DNA of 64,000 bases, from the NCBI GenBank assembly GCA_033439765.1, contig JAULSN010000002.1, positions 3,038,001 through 3,102,000 on the forward strand. The letters run 5' to 3'. Below are positions 12,273 through 23,200 of the stretch, piece by piece. The notes beneath the pieces were generated by a model. The model did no database searches. It was not told the origin of the DNA and saw only the letters and a list, made by a program, of their open reading frames with translations. This DNA is from Lasiosphaeria ovina. Taxonomy: Eukaryota > Ascomycota > Sordariomycetes > Sordariales > Lasiosphaeriaceae. Made by a program: the position numbers and the translations under genes. Each line of letters begins with the position of its first letter. Position 1 is the stretch's first letter.

Positions 12273-14692
12273 CGAGTCTGGGCAGATGCTGATGCTGGGG
12301 GCCCTTTCTGGCTTGAGCTCCCTAGTCGACTGGCGGGTAATCCTCCGTTTCTTGGTTAAGGAAGACGTTGTGAAGGTGAGCTGCCTGTGCAGCTCGTAAT
12401 CAACCGGCTCGACGTGACGTGGTTAACGGAAGAAGGGGGTGGAAGAGCAGTGGAGGAGCAGGACGGCCGGCGGAGCGTTGGGTAGGGGCAATGGAGAAAA
12501 AAAAGCGGCGGGCAAGGCGGAGCGGCCGAATTTTTCTTTTCTTGCACCACTGCACCTTTGGGAACTGCTGTAAGCAGCCGAACCTGACAAGCAAAAAGGC
12601 AGCGGCAGCGCGCACGCACGCAGCCCTCAGGGACCTCAACCTACCTGGGCTACAAAGCAATCGAGAGCCCGCCGCTTAGAGGATGCGACGACCAACAAAC
12701 GCCACAGCACACCTAAAAAAAGAGCTGATGGGGGTGGGAGAAAGGGCGCGAGAAAACGCCCAAAACCTTCCAGTGCTCTTTCCCGCGTCACGCACTCACT
12801 CTACTGCAAGAGTGGGCAGGCAAGCAGACAGGACAGGCAAACTGACGGGGTCAGCAGCGGCGACAACGACAATGAGCGGCGAGGCAAGCAGCGCAGTTTG
12901 CTCGCTTGCGCATCTCCTTTCACTCAGGCGGTGATTTCGGGGTCAGGTCAGGACTAAGGTAGCTGGTGAGGCGGGTGTCGAATCCGAATCCAAATCCAAA
13001 TGGGTGCCAACGATGGGCAACAGCCTGCAGTTGCAGGCCAACAGGTCAGGTCGGTGATGGTTAGCCCTCTCCTTCACGTTTTGCCAGGTCGCCCCTAACA
13101 GGTTGGCTGCAGGTGGGTGTGGGCGGCGGAGAAGATGTGGAGACGCGTCTGTTCTGTTAGTACCGTAAGGTACCCGCTGATTCCTGAATGAGTGCCCCGA
13201 GCTTTATCAAAAAGAGCCTGCCCGCCTGGGCGTTTCTTTTGGCTTGGCCCAGCGCAAGTCCATACCTGACTGAGGTGAGGTACCTGCTGCCCCTGTAAAA
13301 CCAACCCTCCCTCGCCGTCACCTTGGTCTCAGTCTCGGTCTCAGTCTCACCCGGGTTCACGCCTCCCTCACGCGGTCTTCCTGTAAAGTATACTCAAATC
13401 TTTTGGAACCCACAGAGAAGCGAGACATCCATTGTTTGCGGGCACCGGTGACGAGGCCTTTGGATTACAGATCACGGGCTTACTCACAAACAATGGATGT
13501 ATGCACAGAGCGCTGAGTAGCTTCAGTGGAGCCCAAACACCCCCCTCCCCCCCAAAAACTCACCGTCGACGGCCTAGTGTTATCAAACCGCGTCTCTAGG
13601 TCTACATGGGTTCTACGCCGGCAGAGCTTATTCCAGTCTACCTATTACCTGCCTTGTCATTCCCTGACCTAGATTGCTTCCTTGAGGTTAACGGATAGGT
13701 TAAATCCCAAATATTGTCTGTGAAAGTTTCGAGAGCCTCTCCTTCGTTCCGTTTTCAAGACGACGCCTCCGTAATCTGGAAGCTTACCAGATGTCATTCT
13801 GTGCAATGGACGCGTGCACAAGTTCCAATTACTACTAGTAGCACCACTGTAGGTAAGGTAAGGTAAGGGAGTCTGTTACTTCCATGCCCGCCGCCGCCGC
13901 CAGCGCCTTCCAGGTTGGTTACCCTCTTCTTGACTCCCGTCAAATCTCATCGCACTTGCCTGACTTCTGGGGGCGGGAAGAAGGCGGCAGGCAGGGCAGG
14001 CGGCGGGCGCCACATCTAACTTGGTTAGTCAGCTGAATCCACTTCGCCGCAGCCCCACGCCTCTCGCCTCCCTCCATCGACGCGGACGCGCCTCCCTTGA
14101 AGCCTGCCTGCCCTGGCTTTCCTTCCCTGGGCCAAGCAAAGTCCCGCGGGTGTCATGGATGTCCTGTCTTCGTTGGCGGCTGTTGCCTCTTCACTCACTT
14201 GCTCATGTCTATGCTGCTCACCCTCCATGGGCTTGGGAACCGCAGTCGAAGCACAAGCTTTAGTTTTGGATGCAAGAGAAGCGTGGTAAATCAAAAAAGA
14301 AATGCAATTACTACATTCGTCTAACGGCCATGTCTGGATGACCGCGTTAATGATCAATGGAAACCATACCATGTCCGCGGCGACTGTGTGCCTGCCCATG
14401 GGTATAACATGTCTGGTCGTCCATCAAGTCTTTCGTGAAGATGCACCTGGTCCTCCCCTCATGATAACCGCTCCTTTCCGCGAATGATGGACCTTTATCG
14501 CCATACGCACCTTGTTCTGCGTCTCTTTATGCGCTCGCCTCTACACCCCGCGTGTCCTACGTCAGTTCATCGCCCCTTTTCCACCCGTCAACACCACGCC
14601 AATTTGGGCAGCTCTCTTGGGGCCGTCGCGAGTCAAGCCAATGGCGGCACCAAATTCTCAAAGATCTCCCACGAGTCAGCCTCGTCCGCATC
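12273..14692. other. Intergenic: UBP12 promoter and IDE 3' flank
   Basis: Both flanking genes run leftward, so this stretch should hold the UBP12 5' region and the 3' untranslated region of the M16 protease. I see a 14-bp inverted repeat at 13425-13500, a GGTCTCAGTCTC tandem near 13322-13350 and a TAGGTAAGGTAAGG motif near 13852-13868. I recognise no tRNA or protein gene. Confidence 0.6.
13425..13500. repeat. Perfect 14-bp inverted repeat enclosing 48 bp
   Basis: ACATCCATTGTTTG at 13425-13438 is exactly the reverse complement of CAAACAATGGATGT at 13487-13500. There is no obvious target-site duplication outside it. It could be a tiny MITE-like remnant, a hairpin RNA or a double protein-binding site. 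Confidence 0.75.
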
Positions 14693-17600
14693 TTACAGCT
14701 TCGAGTCCAACTCTTCGTACTCGCTGAGGTCCTTCGCCGGACGAGCCCCGCCAGTTGCTGCGAGGCCCGCCTTGAAATTCCGCACATCTTCGATGATTTG
14801 AGGCGTCGTCCCATTCGACGATGGCGGATCTGCGTCCTTGACCACCCCGTTGGCTTCAGCTTTGCCTTTGTGTAGTTTCTTCCACGCCTCCGTGGCAGCC
14901 TCGATCTTGTCCTCGGACACCTTCAGCTCGTGGAGGAGGTATTGTCTAAGACCCTCAATCTCCTTATCCATGTCATGGCCTGCCGCGCTCAGCCTGGCCT
15001 GGAGGTCAGTGGCGGCCTGGGCAGACGCGTCCGAGCTCAGTCCCAACGTGCTGACGAGCTCCGAAATCTGCTTGGTCGACACATCGCTCTTGGCTTGCGC
15101 GATGAAATAAACGGCAAGCTTGGCCCGGTGCGGCGACGAGGGGTGGACATAATGATTGTAAAACTCGAGCAACTCCGCCTTGGTTAACGCCTTAATATGA
15201 GCTGCATCCTGCTGGGCTGTATGCAAGGGAAAAAGGACAGAAGGTCAGTCATGAACGCCTTGCAAAGAGGTTGCCTGGTATCATATCAAACTTACCGGAC
15301 TCAAAATCATAATATTCGCTGTGGATCTGGTTCCAGTGCTTGCTGGTCTCCTGGTCAAGGTTCTTGGGTGTCTCGAGCCGCTTGACAATCAAGCTGCGCT
15401 TATGGTTCTCAAATTCTGTCTCGCTCATCGAGTCAATAATCTTGACCATGGATTCCAAGAAGACCTCAATCCTGGTCTCGAGGAAAGGCGCGGTCTTCTC
15501 GCTCTGGATGATGAAGCGTATTCCGTACGTAGTCGCACCAGGTCGGATGCCCGAATAGACAATGTAGCCAAGCTGCTCCTTGGTTCGGAGCTGATCAAAG
15601 GAAGGCTCGTGCATGACCTGGTTCAGTAGCAACGTCTTGGCGCGGATCTGACGGTCTGCCTTGTCGCCCACATAAAGCCAGTACTCGATGCAATGGTTGA
15701 CATTGGCCGCGTCCTTGAGCGTCTTCTTCCAGATGTAGTTGGACCCTGGCGGGAAGATTAGCGAACGCTGGATCGGCCACTGCGCGCGAGGCAACACTCT
15801 AGGTTTCAGCGTCGATTCGAGCATGTCGGTCAACTTGAGCGAGTCCTCCTTGTAGAGGTTGCCATGAACGTATAGCTCCACGTGCATTTGAGAGAGGAGC
15901 TCCTTTCTGAACAACCGAACGTCGTCAGCCGTGATGGTCGGAAGTTCGGCTTCCAGCTCCTCGACCACGTAGTCGTGTTCGGAAATCAGCCAGCCTGTAA
16001 CGTCGCCGATTTGCGTCCACGGTTGCTGGAGCTCCCAGTTACGATAGCCCCTGGTGAGGCGCTCTTTGATGATAGCAAATCGGTCCTCCCGGATCTCGAG
16101 ATCACGCACCGTGATCAGAACCTGTTCCAGCAGAACCGCGAGCTTGTCGTTGTAGCCGGATACCTCGATAAACAGTCCTCGGCTATCCAGCGACACGCTG
16201 TACTGCAGGCCTGCCAGCTCGGCGTCGTACGAGTACTCTTCCAGGGCGTCTTTGACAAGGTCCGTGAACAGCCGAGCCTTTACCGCGTTCGCTGCTTTCG
16301 CATAAACGATGGGGCTCTTGCAGCTCACAATCAAGTTTGCCTTGGGCACCCAGAATGTGTCGTCCTTCTTGTACCATGTGCGAACCAGCTCGTCGTTCCT
16401 CACGATCCTGGGCGCAAGCGCCGGCTCTTTTACCTCTTTCTTCTCAACTTCAAGTTTAGTCGGGATAAACTGATTCTTGTGCGGAAGGTAGAGTTTTGGA
16501 ATTCGATCCTTGGCCGAGGTGGCTGCGGCCTTCTCGATTTCTTCCATCAAGTCTTGCGATATGGGCTGCACCGTGTATTCGGTCCCATACCACTTCTCCT
16601 TGTGTTCCCACTTCCCTGGGAATTCTTGCGAGACGACTGACATGCGGAAGTTGTCGGGACGTAAGCAATCAAGCGCCTGCTTGATCAACTTGGCATCGTA
16701 TTTGCGGAGCACCCTAAGCCCGCTCAAGAGCCATTCCCGTGGCAACGGTTGCTGCATCTCGTTGGCGACTCTGCTGGTGAAGCGCGACGCCTGCGACTTT
16801 TGCTTGAATTTGAAATCCACGTCTGCCATGCCTTTTTGCTCGTCAAAGATCCATTGTTGCGGTCCCGCCTCCCGCAGGAGAGCAATGTACTGGAAGACCG
16901 CCTTGACGACCTCTTTGTAGTTCTTGAGCCCCTCTTTGGTCAACCGTATCTGGCACCCGAACACGCCAGGGGTTCCGGGACAGATGGGATAAGCGCCCGC
17001 GGTCAGGCCATTGGCCCAACCCATCGACTTGATATAAGCCATGACGCTCCCCGGGCCTTCGTGGCCAATCAAATGGCTGAGGTAGCGGCCTGGCAGCGTC
17101 TCGAAGAGGAGGTCCTCGTCCAGAAACGGGAAGCTCAAATCGAGCTCTCTCGAATCCATGACGGGCTTCGCAAAACATAGGACTCCGAGTTGGTCCTTGC
17201 CCCAAGGAACTTCGCCCTCCCAGCGGCCTGGCTTCAGCGCCTTGTTCTTTATGACGGAAAAGTACTCCGAGACCCAAGACTCTAGCACATCCAGAGGCTC
17301 CCGCCCGAGGACGCACAGCTTCATTAGATTGGCCGAGTAGTGCTTCTCGTAGAACTCGATGAACTTGTCCCGTATGTTGATTCCCCGGGATTCGGGCAGC
17401 GTCTTGAGCGTCTCGAGGTTCCCGGTGGAGAAGTGGCAGTATGGGTGCTTCGGATTAGCCAAGGCCTTGTCAAGCTGGTGCAGCCGCCACTGGTCGCTCT
17501 GGAGGTTCTTCTTGTTCTCCGAGTCTACGGCCTGGAGCTCACGGTCTAGGGCGCTCTCAAGAAAGAGCGGCTCGACGAAGAACTGAGCGAAGCGGTCCAA

Positions 17601-18133
17601 GGCGCCCAGCAAAGGCGAGGGGTTGGCAGCCGTGGGCTCCTCATCGTTGCTGGGCTTGGCAGACAGCTCGAAGTGGTAATTGGTAGACGTTGAGGCGGTC
17701 CACGCATTGCCAGACCCAGAATGGGCTGCCAGATATTGACTGTAGTCATTCTCAGTCGGGTATTTCTTGGTACCCATGAAGAGGAGCTATTTTCTCGCGA
17801 GTTAGCCAGCAGCTTGTATGGGGCGGCCCGTCCCGCCCTCCGGAGCCCAGGGCTCCGAGGGCGGGGAGAGGAAGTGAGTGTACGTACATGTTCAACAGCA
17901 TGGGCCATACCCGGCATGTCGTCTTCGTCGCTAAAGTTTCCCACGTTGACGTCCATGGCCGCGCTGGCCTTGTCTGTCTGGGGGTCGTGCACCAGCAGTA
18001 CCTCGATCTGGTTAGGCAGCCGGATGACCCGATAAATGCGGTCATCTAATGAGGGCTTCTCTAGATGGTCGGTGACCAGGTCGACCGCGCGCAGGCCATC
18101 CTCACCTGGCGCGTGGCGCCGCGAGTTGACCAT
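14693..18133 (-). CDS. STE23: Insulin-degrading enzyme-like M16 zinc metalloprotease (Ste23/IDE)
   Basis: This is an M16A peptidase. Relatives degrade small peptides and, in yeast, Ste23 helps process the a-factor pheromone. Three exons (18133-17888, 17786-15296, 15216-14693) give 1086 residues, close to the usual length of about 1000. The inverted zinc motif HAVEH is at residues 78-82: His78 and His82 bind zinc and Glu81 is the catalytic base. It is followed by LLFMGTKKYPTEN, typical of the family. The third zinc ligand probably lies in RELQAVDSE, with the family pattern ENKKN. Later landmarks are RTKEQLGYIVYSG and SEYYDFES. The start is the ATG at 18133, which gives a normal-length N-terminus. 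No targeting signal is obvious, so the protein is probably cytosolic. The first intron falls exactly after the HxxEH codons. Confidence 0.94.
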
Positions 18134-18576
18134 GACTGAAGAGTGACGTCGGTGTCGTTGCTGGGGTCGTTGTCGGGGTCGGTAAGGGCTTTGGGTTGGC
18201 AGTGAGAGGTGCCTATGAGGTAGGCGGGGGGTCCGGGTCGGAAGGGTCTAGGACGCGGAACCACAAGCTGTTGGCGGCGGAAGAAGAAGACCGTGACACT
18301 AGGGAAGGTGGGGAGTTCTGGACAAGCTAGAGGGCTGAGGAGGCGGCGGCGGCGGCGCAAAAGGTAAGGGTACCTACGAATAGCAATAGCAGGTCTGTGC
18401 GGAGGAGGGTGGAGACGCTACTAGTACGGCGGTATTCGTGCTAGGAAGTGGGATGCTGTTACCGGCGAGTTGGATGCTAGGAAGACGGTTGTAGGTCTTG
18501 TGGAACGGCAATCTAGCGGCCGCGGTCGGCTGTTGTCCACTCTTGGGTCTCGGCGGAGGACGAGCGGCGGCGGCGG

Positions 18577-18638
18577 CGCAACTGCAACTGTAGCTGCAAC
18601 TGCAGCTGCAACTGCAACTGCAACTGCAACTGCAACTG
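18577..18638. repeat. (TGCAAC)n hexanucleotide microsatellite
   Basis: About ten TGCAAC/TGCAGC units preceded by a short GGC run, in the probable 5' flank of the M16 protease gene. Confidence 0.85.
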
Positions 18639-18891
18639 GGGCGCGTGTGATGGGGGAAGCGAGGTGGTGTGGGGAGTCGCTTGGGCTGCACTAGAGAGGC
18701 CTCGGCCAGATATTTCCCAAACGGACAGCGTCTGTGGAGTTTGGACGCGGCGGTGGCGGGCACGATCATGTACTGTCTGTACTAAGGCAGACTCAAAGTA
18801 CAGTCAGTTCGTAGTTTACGTCTACCCTTAGGTATGGTATCCAAAGGACGGTCGGGCCTTGACTGGGGTGGTAATGTGAGGGTGGCGGCGT

Positions 18892-18946
18892 CGGCAGCAA
18901 CAGCAGTAGCAGAAGCAGCAGCAGAAGAAGAAGCAGCAGCAGGACC
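18892..18946. repeat. AGC/AGA trinucleotide microsatellite
   Basis: Mixed GCA/GAA triplets in tandem; non-coding context. Confidence 0.8.
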
Positions 18947-19511
18947 CGCTAGGCCACGAGCTTTATACTTGGAGCCGAGTCGCACAGAGATGACGAGCTT
19001 CTTCTGGATTCTGGATTCTGTATGCAAAACCAGAGTCACAGCCAGAACCAGAACTGGTACCAGAACCAGAGCCGGATGGCCTGCGACGAGCCGAGAGCCT
19101 CTGGACGCTCCCGAGGGGCCGGCAGGCGAAACAGCGCCTGGGGAAATGAAGACCGGAGAGAAGGCAGCAACCCGTGTGAATCCTTTGCTATAAGAGTATC
19201 AGTATCAACCGACGGGGCGGCGTTCGCGAGAGAAGAACAGGGCCACGAATTAGCACGTCTGATATCGACCGGGAGGGGGCGTGGGACCTGTGAGAGGGGC
19301 GCGGGGGTAGGTAGGCTGAGCTATTCTGCGGGCGCAACAAGGGCCTCCCAAACGGGCAATCGACCACCAATATAATCTGTACTGCGTCTGTATGCACTTG
19401 AGCCCGCAGCTAATACTGGGAGGTTATGTATGTACATACCTTACCTACCACATGAGGCACGCAAGCAGAAGAACCTAACATGGACGCTTGCTCTCGAGGT
19501 ACCTAACCAAA

Positions 19512-19568
19512 GTTACCTTACCTTCCAGGCTACCTAATGAGTTACCTTACCTTCCAGCCTACCTAGTG
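19512..19568. repeat. Tandem duplication of a 29-bp unit carrying TTACCTTACC
   Basis: The units 19512-19540 and 19541-19568 both read GTTACCTTACCTTCCAG, then a pyrimidine-rich end, and differ at few positions. Several further TACCTTACC copies lie within 100 bp on the left. Confidence 0.8.
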
Positions 19569-20184
19569 GAGGTGCTCGCCAGGCTGATGACCGTGACATT
19601 AGGTCGGGCATTGGGCACCTCACTGGACACTTGGCAATGGGGGGGGTAGCGGCAAGGGCCGCCTCGGGTATCCGTTCAAGCGCCAACTCAACTCCCAGCA
19701 GAATGGAGGGTGTGGAGACTCAAGAGACAGAGAACACTGGACCTCGGGGCTCCAGTAAACTCTCACTGTACTGTATGCCCGTATGTACGGGATACTTCGT
19801 ACATACGTGCATACAGATATGTACATACCTCACACGACCCGAACCTCTCTCTGCAGCGCGCTCTTTGCTAGGTATTTGCGTGTAGTGCGCGGCACCCAGT
19901 GTAGCCGCAGGAGGAAGAATGATATCAGCCTCACAGCCGTCGCATTCCCGGCACTCCGCGGGCCACAGATGGCGACGCATCTTCGTGGAGGCGGTGGCTA
20001 CCTTGCTCCGTAGCACCTAGTGGCAGGCAGGAGTCAGGACAGGTAGACGACAGCAGGCGGCCAATGCTAAGGGCATGTGACTGAGAATGTTCGGCGGCGT
20101 ACGGAATACGAAGTCTCTCAGCAACGACAAACTACCTTCCATGCCTTGCTTGGTAAGGACCAACAACCAGGTAAGCTCGGGCAG

Positions 20185-20231
20185 CCCGCCGCCGCCGCCG
20201 CCGCCGCCGACGCCGCAGCCGACGCCGCATA
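20185..20231. repeat. (GCC)n tract
   Basis: About eight GCC triplets are followed by GCCGAC/GCCGCA variants. I see no coding context around them. Confidence 0.8.
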
Positions 20232-23200
20232 AGCAGCAGCGCAACAAAGCAGGAGGCGAAACTACCTAGGAGAAGGAACACACGCAAATAAACAGCCAAC
20301 AGGGCCCGGTACCGCACTTCGCACCTCGCACCTCGCACCTTGCAGCAAGCGGCAACATGATACATGATATGACAACGTCGGCTGCTGTTGGACCTACGGA
20401 TACGGAAACCTGGGGTGGCAACGGGCGCAACGACGCACCGAAGTCACGACGCGGGAGCCAGCGGCTCGATGCGCGCCCGCAGGACAGGCGGCATCTCCTC
20501 AACGAGCAGTCGAGCAATATCGAGCAGTCGAGACGACGCGGGGCGGGTCGACGAAGCAATCTGAGAGGCCGTCGGCTGCGACCTGACGCCGGGGAGATTA
20601 GCATGCCGGTCGCGCGTTAGGTCGGCGGTCCACCACTGCGCAGAATATCACGTCCAGCTCGGCAGCCATCTCGAGTGGAAGCGAGACATTCGACAAGACT
20701 GAAAAAAAAAAGAACCAGAGCAGGCGGGTGACATTGAAGCGGTTCCCAAACCGTATCTCCTCCGTATGCCCCTGTCCTGTTAAGGTCAAAATTCCTGAAG
20801 GCCCGGGCTGGTGCTGCTGGACGTTGGATGGGCCTTGCGCTGACGGTTTGGAGCCGACTGATGTGATGGTGCCAAACGACGACGTAGAGATCAAAATGCC
20901 GGGCAGCGAAGGGACGGCCACGAGATGCCTTATGGAAGCCCACAGGTACCTGCCCAGCCTAGGTAAGTAAAGGTAGAGATGACAACCTAGAATCTGTTTT
21001 TGGCAAGTCAGCGGTGCCTTGTAGTTGGTCGTTTACCTTATTCGACCGGCCCCTCCGTAGATGTCGGGTGAACGGTGGGATGGCTGCTTGCGGCCAGATA
21101 TTGGGGTAATGGCGGGATGGGGAAGGGTGTCAATGGGTATGGGGATGATGGGAAGGTGCACCCTCCCCAAATCGAGTTTTGGCATCTAGGCTCAATTAGG
21201 TATCAATTCTTTTAGACCTGAGGATATAATTTTCTCTCCCAACTTTTTCGTTCTCGAAATATTCCAAGGCATCGACGGAGTACCTTAGACCCTTTTCGCG
21301 CAAAAACTCTCTCAACACTTCAGAAATATACCAGGTATGTACTTTCTTGGGTCAGACCTTCCATCTAGGAATCGCGTTGATTGTTCTTCCCTGTTTCACC
21401 TTAAGCGCGAGCAGTTAGTGGTTCTCGCCAGGGAAGGTACAAGGCAACACTTTCGCCGGGTTACACCTCACTGCTCGACCTAACGGTCTATTCGGAGAAT
21501 GTACGGAATTGCGCGCATACAACGACTCAGACAACCTTGCAGATGGCAGAGCAAATCCGTAGGGCATCCATGAATGCCATTGGTAACCCGATTAGGATCT
21601 GGCAGGCCAGTGGCCACTCTCGTACGTACCATAACGAAGACAACAGAGCGTACTTTCCTTACAGCAGTGGTGCATTGCACAGGGTCAGCCCAAGGTAGTT
21701 CAGGCAAGTACCGTAACTCGGGTACGATTGAAGTATTAGAAATACCGAGGACCTTGACGGTTGCGAATGGAGAGGTTCGGGAATCATTGCTTTCTCGAAC
21801 CACCAAGGCGGGCGCGGTGGACGGAGCAGCTTTACTCCTGTTTACCAATTCAGGTAGGTACCATCCTGCCCGTTGGCCGGTCGGGATTCCGAGTCATCAT
21901 ACCAAAATCCAAAAGCTCCTTCCCCTTGAGCATACCATGAGCAAGCATGATTCCGTCAGCCTCAGCCTCTTAGATTGTTGGTCTCTTCGCTCTCCAGCAG
22001 TTATTTGCATCGCCCTCCCCCTCCGTACAATGCGAGCGGATAAGACCGCGCAGAAGGCCCCCGCATTTGCATTCATCTCTCCTTTCTCTCTCTGCCCCTG
22101 AATCTGTCCGTCCTGTTGAGGTTTCCGCCCTTGCAACAGTGACTGACTGGTGGTCGCGGCATGGGCTACCACGCGGTTCTGAGACCTACAGAGCCGGGGA
22201 CTGACGTACCCGCTGATCGAGGCATTGGGGGCCGAGGTTGGATGAACCTCCCTCACTCATGTGTAGATCCGAATAAAGTTATCTATCTGCCTCCCCGCAT
22301 GTAACTCACGGTTTCAGAACGACAACAGCTCAAGAACCGGCCAGCTGCAAGAACCGCAAGCTAGAATATGACCCAAAACGAGAAGATATTCAAGAAAAAG
22401 CCAAGCTCGCCGATGCAGAATAGGCAATATCATTCGATCGCTTGTCAATAGCCCGGTGAGTGACTGCGTTTGCCAAGCTACGATTTAACGTCGTCACTCC
22501 AGCAGCTTGTTGCCCGATCGGGCTGTTGGTTCGGGGGTCCGGCCCAGAAGGAACGCAACATTGCTCCTGCGACAAGACCTCTCAATACAAATCCGTCTTC
22601 CATATACATATTGCATCCACGGAAGGACGACTAGGGTGCCGTTCCGTGCGCCATTCTGCATGATGTTGGCGTGGAGGATCGTCGCTAGTGCTTGGGTGCT
22701 TGGGTGCTCGTCGATGGCGCCGATGACAAAAACTCTTTCTAGAAGCCTCCCATTGCTGCGCACAGGGAAACGGCATATGCACCTTTCTGGCAGACCGGCC
22801 AGCAGCTCCCATATTGGATCGCGTTGGCTAGAAATGGTCTCGGTGCCACGGCTGTCTCTCGCCGGTTCTCATCATTCCCGTTGGCGACTCTTGAGCTCCG
22901 TGTTCTTCCATTGGTTGGTTCAAAGCCCACCACTTGGCTTAACACGTATATAAGATACCTTGGTAGGTATGTCCGGAAGATGTAGACATACAACGAAAAG
23001 ACATGGGGTTGAACGACGTCTCCAGATAAAGCCAAGATGCAGCAAGTACAGGTCCAGTACTGCTGTGGTTGCAAATAAAGAACAGGTACGGATACTATGC
23101 AGCCTTGTGTCTTATTTCTTGCAACCTTGGGGTGTCACGAAACGACAGCTCCGACCCTTGGTTTCCCGGATGTCACCCTCGGACGGCTTAACAACTCAAC

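Noticed and set aside
15882..16640. 252-codon plus-strand frame inside the M16 protease
   Set aside because: Lies antisense to a strongly conserved coding exon and shows no motif of its own.
21480..22101. Overlapping open frames on both strands in the 7.6-kb gene-poor interval
   Set aside because: No recognisable motifs, no splice signals giving a longer product, and similar length on both strands, as expected by chance.
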